Shown in pieces: positions 1-6,371 of a stretch of 56,599 nucleotides of DNA (position 1 is its first letter; every line of letters starts with the position of its first letter). The DNA lies in the NCBI GenBank assembly GCA_910578495.1, contig CAJTRE010000017.1, forward strand, positions 1 to 56,599. The letters are read 5' to 3'. A model generated the notes under the pieces. The model searched no databases. It was not told the DNA's origin and saw nothing but the letters and a program-made list of their open reading frames with translations. Both the position numbers and the translations under genes were made by a program. The DNA comes from an uncultured Dorea sp. GTDB taxonomy: Bacteria > Bacillota > Clostridia > Lachnospirales > Lachnospiraceae.

Positions 1-43
1 ATTTTCAATCAGGCCACCGAGAGATGGCTTTAATGTTATGCCC

Positions 44-1471
44 TTACGGGAATGGATTTTCTCTACTATTCTTTTTCAACCTTATCACTTCCGGCATTTC
101 ACTGGAGATAAATATAATTGATTTCCCCTGTTTTGCCAGTTCATTAATTAAGTTATAAAATTCTTGTTTGGAACCAATATCAATTCCTCTGGTAGGTTCG
201 TCAAAAATCAAAATATCCGGATTCTTTAATAACCATTTGGCAAGCACGATCTTTTGCTGATTTCCGCCTGATAATGTTCCGACCAACTGTGAAAGTCCCG
301 ACATTTTCAAATTCAAACTTTTCGCTTGTTGTTCAGCAACCTTTTTCACCTGTTTAGACTTCAAAACTCCCATCTTAGATACTTTTCCATAGTCTACAAG
401 AATAGTATTCTGAGCAACATTTCTTTGAAGTACCAATCCTTTCTTCTTACGATCATCTGTAATCAGGCCAAGACCATTTTCAATCGCTTGCTTAGGAGAA
501 CGAATCTTTACTTCTTTGCCATTTACAAATACTTTCCCGGACGTTGCCTTCTCAATACCAAAAATAGTTTCTACAACTTCTGTTCGTCCGGCGCCCATAA
601 GTCCGCCAATACCAAGAATTTCTCCTTTATGCAATTCAAAACTGATATTATGGAACTTTTTCCCCAGACACAAATCCTGTACCTTTAACACTACTTCCCC
701 TGTTTTTGATTCACGAACCGGATATATTTCATCAAATGGCCTGTCTACCATTTTTTCAATTAATTCTTTCTTTTCAATTTCGCTAAGAGCATAATGGCCT
801 ACATATTTTCCATCTCTCAGAATCGTAATCTCATCCCCAATGCGATATATTTCATCCATTTTATGAGAAATATAAACAATTGCCACTCCTTGCGCTTTCA
901 GCTTCTCTATTATTTCAAACAACACTTCTACTTCTTTATCAGAGATAGAGGACGTAGGTTCGTCCATAATAATAACCTTAGCTTTTTGATGTACAGCTTT
1001 TGCAATTTCTACCATCTGTATCTGCGCAACCGTTAAACTTCCCATCTTAGCCTTCGGAGATATATCTAACATAACTTCTTGCAGAATTTCCCGGGACATC
1101 TCATACATTTTCCCGTAATCCACTTTTACCCCTCCGAATCTAGTCGGAATCTTTCCAAGAAAAAGATTTTGAGCAACAGTCATATCATAGATTGGCGTCA
1201 ACTCCTGATGAATCATCGCAATCTGCGCTTCTTTTGCTTCTCGTGGATGATTAAACAAAATTTCCCTGCCATCATAAAGAATTTTTCCCGATGTAGGTTT
1301 TTCTTCTCCCGACAGCATTTTCATAAGTGTAGATTTTCCCGCTCCATTTTCTCCCAATAAGACATGCACAGAAGATTTCTTTAATTTAAAATCTACACCA
1401 TGCAAAACTTCTACCGGACCAAATGATTTGATAATATCCGTCATCTCCAACAAATATTGTGTTTCTTCCAT
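44..1471 (-). CDS. Sugar ABC transporter ATP-binding protein (RbsA/MglA type), aberrant C-terminus
   Basis: This is the cytoplasmic ATPase of a ribose/galactose-type sugar importer, with two nucleotide-binding domains in one chain. The first has Walker A GENGAGKST at residues 40-48, a signature-like LTVAQIQMVE near 145 and Walker B VIIMDEPTS near 165. The second has the degenerate P-loop GGLMGAGRTE near 293 that is usual in this family, then LSGGNQQK and ILIFDEPTRGID. The start has AGAGGAGG upstream. The family normally ends about 20-25 residues after SSEMPEV with a RIIVM-like strand. Here the frame changes to unrelated residues (RLKKNSRENPFP) and stops. A 1-nt shift at the A5 run near 81-85 opens a frame reading RIVEKI and running off the window, so a frameshift or rearrangement is likely. 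It is the last complete gene of the BMC operon, and any permease or binding protein would lie to the left. Confidence 0.85.
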   Translation of the reverse strand: MEETQYLLEMTDIIKSFGPVEVLHGVDFKLKKSSVHVLLGENGAGKSTLMKMLSGEEKPTSGKILYDGREILFNHPREAKEAQIAMIHQELTPIYDMTVAQNLFLGKIPTRFGGVKVDYGKMYEMSREILQEVMLDISPKAKMGSLTVAQIQMVEIAKAVHQKAKVIIMDEPTSSISDKEVEVLFEIIEKLKAQGVAIVYISHKMDEIYRIGDEITILRDGKYVGHYALSEIEKKELIEKMVDRPFDEIYPVRESKTGEVVLKVQDLCLGKKFHNISFELHKGEILGIGGLMGAGRTEVVETIFGIEKATSGKVFVNGKEVKIRSPKQAIENGLGLITDDRKKKGLVLQRNVAQNTILVDYGKVSKMGVLKSKQVKKVAEQQAKSLNLKMSGLSQLVGTLSGGNQQKIVLAKWLLKNPDILIFDEPTRGIDIGSKQEFYNLINELAKQGKSIIFISSEMPEVIRLKKNSRENPFP

Positions 1472-1524
1472 ATAATACCTCCTCTCTTTTTATCTTTTTA
1501 CAGCCACCACTGTTTTGTTTCCAT

Positions 1525-2253
1525 TCAAAACTCCAGACACCGATTCAAATGAGGATCTATTTTCTTTAATAAATATAATTCTTCTTTTGTCGGTTCTTTT
1601 GTATATCGAATTTCATCATAATACAATGGAAATCCTGTATTTTCCTTTACTTCCTCTAACGATGACGTAGGATGTATTGTATCCAGCTCCCATCTTCCGT
1701 TTCGGAATGCAAATACACATAACGGTGTCACCATCCGCCACACATTTCCCCGCGTTGTGATAAAATCTACTTTCTCTGTAAATGTACGCTTATCATGTTT
1801 TGTTCGCCACAAAATTGCTTTTTTCGCCGTTGGGATAAGCACTGCGCTCCCGGCTCCGCCCGGCAGCCTTACTTTCGGCTTCTTATAATCCCCTATAACA
1901 GAAGCATTTACATTTCCCTCCAGATCAAACTGTACTCCACTAAGAAAAGCCACGTCCAATCTGCCTCTCATGGACAGATCAAATACATCCTGCAGCGGGA
2001 ATGAAGCTGTGCTTGTTTTATAAATTTGATTGCCGGCGCTTGAGTAATCCTCTTTGCTGACATCGGATGGGTTCACGCCGCCCGGAATATTCACATGCAC
2101 GAGATCCTTCGCATGTGTCGCTCTTGCCAACATCATTCCTATCATCGGAATATGGGAAGATACTCCATGAAATACAACTTCCTTGTCTTTCAACATATGT
2201 GAAATTGCACACACCATATAATTACTGATTCGCTCTTTATCTGTTACTGGCAT
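1525..2253 (-). CDS. CoA-transferase family beta subunit (GctB/IpdB-like)
   Basis: This 242-residue protein resembles the beta subunit of family I CoA-transferases such as glutaconate CoA-transferase. Matching features are the GNVNASVIGDY stretch, the GGAGSA glycine-rich loop and the HPTSSLEEVKENTGF C-terminal signature. In GctB the catalytic glutamate sits in an I-V-E-S-G strand. The corresponding stretch here reads LVHVNIPGGVNP and has no Glu. Family knowledge says that relatives without this residue (the IpdAB type) can act as acyl-CoA hydrolases or lyases instead of transferases. It lies 12 bp downstream of the alpha-subunit gene, which implies a heteromeric complex. Family membership is firm; the substrate and the actual reaction are unknown. 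Confidence 0.8.
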   Translation of the reverse strand: MPVTDKERISNYMVCAISHMLKDKEVVFHGVSSHIPMIGMMLARATHAKDLVHVNIPGGVNPSDVSKEDYSSAGNQIYKTSTASFPLQDVFDLSMRGRLDVAFLSGVQFDLEGNVNASVIGDYKKPKVRLPGGAGSAVLIPTAKKAILWRTKHDKRTFTEKVDFITTRGNVWRMVTPLCVFAFRNGRWELDTIHPTSSLEEVKENTGFPLYYDEIRYTKEPTKEELYLLKKIDPHLNRCLEF

Positions 2254-2265
2254 ATTCTCACCTCA

Positions 2266-3072
2266 TTACCTCTTTATGGCATTGTATTTTTTGCAATAGT
2301 CAAAAACCTCTTCTTTTTTCAGTTTCTTAAATTCCAAAATTGAAGCTTCGTCTACCTCATACTTTCCATAGCAAGAACAAGGCGCCGCCCCTCTTGGAGC
2401 ATGTACTACTGCATCTACCAGAAAATATGGTATTGTCACACGTTCGGCTGTAATCTGGTAATTTCTGTCATTTAAAAGTTCCTCTGTCGTAATAATTACC
2501 TTTTTTGCAGCTTTTGCCATCAGCACATCTTCAAACTTCATTCCTTCGATAATTGCGTTTCCATAACGGTCACATTTTTGTACGTGTATGACTGCGACAT
2601 CCGGAACCAGTGCTTTGACAACTGCTATCGGACCAGAACCAAAGGGATCTTCCACAACGTCAAAATAATTGTTGTATTTCAAAAGATCGCTGATAACCAA
2701 TCCTCTGACCGGCATAAATGGGGAACCACATACAGCCGCACGAAGCGCGGAAATCACCGTATAACAGGCGTGTTCATTTGCCTTTACCCGTCCGGACTCC
2801 ACTTCTTTTCTATAATGCAGCGCCAGACCATACTTTGTTTCATAGCTGACAAAACCAGCATCTACTTCCTCTACATTTCCACCTGCGCAAAGCATATCCA
2901 CTTCCTGCGCCCCGGCCGTTTTCACAAGATGAAGACCTCTTTTTCCGGATAATACAACTTGCCGTATAAACGCCATCGGTGTACGATGAAGGACATTTCC
3001 GCCTACTGCAAGCATATCTCCATCTTTTAACAGGCTGACAGCCTGTTCCATTGTCATGACTTTACTGTCCAT
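2266..3072 (-). CDS. CoA-transferase family alpha subunit (GctA/IpdA-like)
   Basis: This 268-residue alpha subunit of a CoA-transferase-fold enzyme carries the N-terminal MLAVGGNVLHRTPMAFIRQV stretch. That matches the GG-x-x-x-R-x-P-M-A motif by which GctA and IpdA bind CoA. Later come DVAVIHVQKCDRYGNAIIEG and a Cys-rich CSCYGKY near the C-terminus. It directly precedes the beta subunit and follows the CoA-disulfide reductase gene by about 10 bp. In a BMC operon such a pair would act on acyl-CoA made by the encapsulated aldehyde dehydrogenase, either passing CoA to another acid or cleaving a CoA ester. That role is inferred from position only. Confidence 0.8.
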   Translation of the reverse strand: MDSKVMTMEQAVSLLKDGDMLAVGGNVLHRTPMAFIRQVVLSGKRGLHLVKTAGAQEVDMLCAGGNVEEVDAGFVSYETKYGLALHYRKEVESGRVKANEHACYTVISALRAAVCGSPFMPVRGLVISDLLKYNNYFDVVEDPFGSGPIAVVKALVPDVAVIHVQKCDRYGNAIIEGMKFEDVLMAKAAKKVIITTEELLNDRNYQITAERVTIPYFLVDAVVHAPRGAAPCSCYGKYEVDEASILEFKKLKKEEVFDYCKKYNAIKR

Positions 3073-3082
3073 CTGTTTCCTC

Positions 3083-4420
3083 CTATTTCACTGCGTTTGA
3101 CGCCACATTAATCGCATCCCACACCCCCGCAAATGGAGGGGCATAACAAAAATCTGTCATTCCCAATTCGGATGCTGTCATTTTACCTGTTATGGCGGCT
3201 GCAAAGGCGTCGATACGGAGAACCGCTCCTTTATATCCAACAGCCTGTGCTCCTAAGATTTTTCTCGTGCGTTTTTCGCAGATTATTTTTATCCATATCG
3301 GAGTTGGAGCCGGATAATATGGCGCATGATCAAGAGTCTGCACAAAAGCCGTAGTGTAATCTATGTTTAATTCTTTTACCGTACTTTCAGACAAGCCTGT
3401 TCTGGCCGCTTCCAGTTCCCCTGCTTTAATTGCCGCACTGCCAAGAGTACCTGCAAATTTAATATGATTGCCCAGCATATTCTCTCCGGCAATTCTTCCG
3501 CATTTATTCGCTGTCGTACCAAGCGCAATATAGGTATTATCTTCTTCCACCAGATGATATACCGTCGCACAATCTCCGGCTGAATAAATGTCCGGAATAT
3601 TGGTACGCATTTCCCGGTCTATAATCAATGCTCCATTTTTGAGCATGGCTGCGCCTGTTCCCTGCATGAATTTTGTACAAGGTCTGATTCCAAGTGCAAG
3701 AACTACCATATCTGCCTCATAATACGAACGGTCTGTTCTGACTCCGGTAACTTCACCCTGATCATTTCCCAGAAGTTCTTCCATTTTCTCCGACAGATTC
3801 AGATGAATATTCTTGGAAAGTAAATGTTCTCGTATGATTTTCTCAATCTCGTCATCAAAGGGTTTTAGAATTCTGTCTGCAAATTCTATAACCGTTACAT
3901 CCTTCCCCATTTCATTCAATGTCTCCGCCACTTCAATTCCGATATAACCGCCGCCGATAACAACCACATTCCTTACATGTTTAGAATTCACTGTCTCTTT
4001 CATCCGAAAACCATCTTCTAACGATTTCAAAATATGTACTCCTTTGAAATTAGTCCCCGGCATATTCGGAACTATCGCTTCCGCTCCTGTGGCAATCATA
4101 AGTTTGTCATAATGATCCGTAAACATCTTTCCGGTGTTTAAATCCCGTACGAACACATTCTTTGCCTCTGGAATTACTTTTACAACTTCACAATTCATAT
4201 GTATTTCAATTCCGGCGTTTACAAATTGCTCCTCTGTACGTGCAATCATTTTTTTATAATCATCATTCAGGCCTGAAACATAATATGGCAAGCCACATGC
4301 CCCATAAGATAAAAAAGAACCTTTTTCGTACACTACAACTTCTGTTTCTTTCGATATTCTTTTTATTTTGGATGCCGCTGACATACCTGCCGCCACACCA
4401 CCAATTATGATTATTTTCAT
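3083..4420 (-). CDS. CoA-disulfide reductase / NADH oxidase-like flavoprotein
   Basis: This is a pyridine nucleotide-disulfide oxidoreductase of 445 residues. It has an N-terminal FAD dinucleotide fold (IIIGGVAAGMSAA, residues 4-16), a single redox cysteine in SYGACGLPYY (C42), an NAD(P)H fold VVVIGGGYIGIEVAE (152-166) and the FAD-contact motif IYSAGDCA. The lone cysteine, in place of a CxxxxC pair, is typical of CoA-disulfide reductases and related NADH oxidases and persulfide reductases. The C-terminal dimerization domain is complete. It sits between the shell genes and the CoA-transferase pair, so its likely task is keeping CoA reduced, or reoxidizing NAD(P)H for the compartment pathway. 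No alcohol dehydrogenase is present to do the latter. The exact acceptor cannot be read from sequence. Confidence 0.85.
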   Translation of the reverse strand: MKIIIIGGVAAGMSAASKIKRISKETEVVVYEKGSFLSYGACGLPYYVSGLNDDYKKMIARTEEQFVNAGIEIHMNCEVVKVIPEAKNVFVRDLNTGKMFTDHYDKLMIATGAEAIVPNMPGTNFKGVHILKSLEDGFRMKETVNSKHVRNVVVIGGGYIGIEVAETLNEMGKDVTVIEFADRILKPFDDEIEKIIREHLLSKNIHLNLSEKMEELLGNDQGEVTGVRTDRSYYEADMVVLALGIRPCTKFMQGTGAAMLKNGALIIDREMRTNIPDIYSAGDCATVYHLVEEDNTYIALGTTANKCGRIAGENMLGNHIKFAGTLGSAAIKAGELEAARTGLSESTVKELNIDYTTAFVQTLDHAPYYPAPTPIWIKIICEKRTRKILGAQAVGYKGAVLRIDAFAAAITGKMTASELGMTDFCYAPPFAGVWDAINVASNAVK

Positions 4421-4452
4421 CTTGCCCTCCGTCTGCTATCTCTGAGCTTTTG

Positions 4453-4710
4453 TCAATCAGAGATAAACTGTGGTTTATGGTCTACAATTCCAACGATCAT
4501 AGCGTCAACCGGAGTCTGCTTATCCGCCGCTATCATAGCCGTATCTCCACAAGATACTAGTACATACTCTCCGACTCCTGCACCAAGCACATCTCCTGCA
4601 ATCATAAAAGTTCCTTCTGTACACTCTTTAAGCGCCAACAGCTTGATTCCCTGCATACTGTCATGTTTGCGTGTTGATACCACTGCCTCAATTACTTTCG
4701 CAATTATCAT
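4453..4710 (-). CDS. BMC pentameric vertex protein (EutN/CcmL family)
   Basis: This 85-residue BMC-P protein should form pentamers that cap the vertices of the polyhedral shell. The family start MIIAKVIEAVVSTRK and the later MIAGDVLGAGVGEYVLV and DAMIVGIVD stretches are clear. I place the start at 4710 because AGAGGA lies 7 nt upstream of this ATG and the protein then begins exactly as family members do. An upstream in-frame ATG at 4728 has no good ribosome site. It is the only vertex gene in the window and lies just downstream of pduL. Confidence 0.92.
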   Translation of the reverse strand: MIIAKVIEAVVSTRKHDSMQGIKLLALKECTEGTFMIAGDVLGAGVGEYVLVSCGDTAMIAADKQTPVDAMIVGIVDHKPQFISD

Positions 4711-4738
4711 ATTCCATTCCTCTTTCATCCGATGATTT

Positions 4739-5392
4739 TCAAATTAACATTCTGCCAACGGCTCCGGCGCCGATCATAAATGCGTTGGCATCGTCACTAT
4801 CTACATGCATATCATAAGCAAAATCGTCTCTCACATGGACATATACCTGATCCATAATTCCACCTTTTTCGCTTTCTATCTGAACCCGGATCATCTGTCC
4901 GTCCTGAACCCCTCTGTCAAGGGCCTGCTGCGGGGTCATATGTATATGCCTCTCTGCTATCATACAGCCTTTTTGTATCGTCACAGTTCCTTTCGGTCCT
5001 ATAATAGTCACGCCTGGAGTGTGAGACAGATCTCCAGACGCACGTACCGGAAGTTTCATTCCGATACGCCGCGCATCTGAAGCCGCCAGTTCAACCTGCG
5101 TTTCTTTTCTAAGAGGCCCGAGAATACGCAGGTTCTCAATTATGCCTTTAGAGCCGACAAGTGTCACCTTCTCGTTGGAAGCAAACTGTCCCGGTTGAGA
5201 AATCGGCTTGAAGACAGTCAATTCACTGCCCTCTCCAAACAAAACGTCCATATCTGATCTTGACAGATGCAGATGTCTTCCGGAAACACTGATTGGCACT
5301 TCCCTCCTGTCCTTCTCTGACAAAAATATGCCGTTTACTTCCAGTCTCTTTAATACTTGTTCTATGATTTCTGTCTTTAAGCTCACATCCAT
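4739..5392 (-). CDS. pduL: Phosphate acyltransferase, PduL type
   Basis: PduL converts an acyl-CoA made by the aldehyde dehydrogenase into acyl phosphate and frees CoA inside the compartment; a kinase can then make ATP. The protein (217 residues) shows the duplicated PduL beta-barrel. Zn-binding histidines lie in GRHLHLS (39, 41) and AERHIHMTP (149, 151), with DMHVDSDDAN (H196) near the C-terminus. Residues 4-17 form an amphipathic helix (LKTEIIEQVLKRL) resembling the encapsulation peptides that dock cargo to shells. Position between a BMC-H gene and the vertex gene supports a lumenal role. Chain length of the substrate is unknown. Confidence 0.93.
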   Translation of the reverse strand: MDVSLKTEIIEQVLKRLEVNGIFLSEKDRREVPISVSGRHLHLSRSDMDVLFGEGSELTVFKPISQPGQFASNEKVTLVGSKGIIENLRILGPLRKETQVELAASDARRIGMKLPVRASGDLSHTPGVTIIGPKGTVTIQKGCMIAERHIHMTPQQALDRGVQDGQMIRVQIESEKGGIMDQVYVHVRDDFAYDMHVDSDDANAFMIGAGAVGRMLI

Positions 5393-5404
5393 AACGAATC
5401 CTTA

Positions 5405-5680
5405 TTATTTACAATTTGGAAGAATCTTAGAGATTTCTGCATTTGGGCGTGGAATTACATGAGTTGCTACTAATTCTCCGATTCTCTGTGCCGCTTCTGC
5501 CCCTACGTCTGTAGCTGCTTTTACAGCTCCTACTTCACCCTGCACAATAATACATACCAGTCCGGAACCGATTTTCTCCATTCCTACGACCTCTACATTG
5601 GCCGCTTTCAACATAGAATCTGCCGCCTCAATTGCCGCTGTTAAACCTCTTGTTTCAATCATTCCTAATGATGCATTCAT
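5405..5680 (-). CDS. BMC-H shell protein, PduA/EutM type
   Basis: This 91-residue single-BMC-domain protein should form the flat hexamers that tile the shell facets. The start MNASLGMIETRGLTAAIEAA, the KIGSGLVCIIVQGEVGAV strand-helix and HVIPRPNAEI are the classic PduA/EutM signature. The pore loop region reads KIGSGL, close to the K-x-G-G/S-G pore of PduA. It is the most canonical of the three BMC-H proteins in the operon. Its role as the major facet tile is inferred from that similarity. Confidence 0.95.
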   Translation of the reverse strand: MNASLGMIETRGLTAAIEAADSMLKAANVEVVGMEKIGSGLVCIIVQGEVGAVKAATDVGAEAAQRIGELVATHVIPRPNAEISKILPNCK

Positions 5681-5695
5681 AATTTCTTATCCTCC

Positions 5696-5965
5696 TTAAA
5701 AAAATTTAAATAATTCGTTGTGTGGGTTTGTTATTACAACAGTGTTTTTTAACACTGAGTCTAACCTGTATTGATCATTTACCGCTTCTATAGCTGATGT
5801 CACATTGGAAACCGTACCGCCGACAATAATTGTCACCATGCGCCCACCCATATATTTCTTGCAATCTATCAGTTCAAGATAAGACGTATTCATCAACGTA
5901 TTCAGAACCTTTACTGCATTCGCAAAAAACATAACATCAACAACTCCTAATGCTTCCTTTCGCAT
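5696..5965 (-). CDS. BMC-H shell protein, divergent paralog
   Basis: This 89-residue single BMC domain (EALGVVDVMFFANAVKVLN at the N-terminus, VTIIVGGTVSNVTSAIEAV in the core) is clearly diverged from its neighbour. The pore segment reads KKYMGGRMV, with bulkier and more basic residues than the canonical KIGSG, so the hexamer pore may have different selectivity. The protein ends in ELFKFF and lacks the usual polar tail. It lies 15 bp upstream of the canonical BMC-H gene. BMC membership is firm; a special transport role is inference. Confidence 0.88.
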   Translation of the reverse strand: MRKEALGVVDVMFFANAVKVLNTLMNTSYLELIDCKKYMGGRMVTIIVGGTVSNVTSAIEAVNDQYRLDSVLKNTVVITNPHNELFKFF

Positions 5966-5977
5966 ATTGCCTCTCTC

Positions 5978-6355
5978 CTATTCCTGCGCTTTACTTTTTT
6001 TGCTTCCTTTATTGTTCTCCGACGCCCGAATTTCTTTATTCTTTTGAGTCGGTTTCAATTTCCCGCTGGTAATAAGAGGCATAATTTCTTCTGCTGCCGC
6101 CGGAATACAATCCGTAATTACTTCCGATGCCGGAAAATATTGTTCTCCGACGCGCCTTCCTGTTTCCAGCGCCGCCGTAACATCTGAAATTCCACCTTGT
6201 ATTTTCACCTGTACAATAACTGGAATTTTCACATCCGCACTGGTGGGATTATTCGCATCAAATGCTTCTATTGTAATATTTGCCGCTTTACACATTGCAT
6301 CTGCCGCTTCCAATGCAATACTGAATCCCTGTACTTCTAACATTCCTATTGCCAT
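5978..6355 (-). CDS. BMC-H shell protein with charged C-terminal tail
   Basis: This is a 125-residue BMC-H protein. Residues 1-90 are the BMC domain (MAIGMLEVQGFSIALEAADA, then IPVIVQVKIQGGISDVTAALE). The loop around residues 33-45 (DANNPTSADVKIP) is longer than the KIGSG pore of PduA. Residues 100-125 form a Lys/Glu/Ser-rich tail that is probably disordered and may project from the hexamer to contact cargo or another shell face. It is the first shell gene after the fused aldehyde dehydrogenase. No trimeric BMC-T gene is seen anywhere in the window. Confidence 0.9.
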   Translation of the reverse strand: MAIGMLEVQGFSIALEAADAMCKAANITIEAFDANNPTSADVKIPVIVQVKIQGGISDVTAALETGRRVGEQYFPASEVITDCIPAAAEEIMPLITSGKLKPTQKNKEIRASENNKGSKKSKAQE

Positions 6356-6371
6356 AATCTAAATTCTCCCT

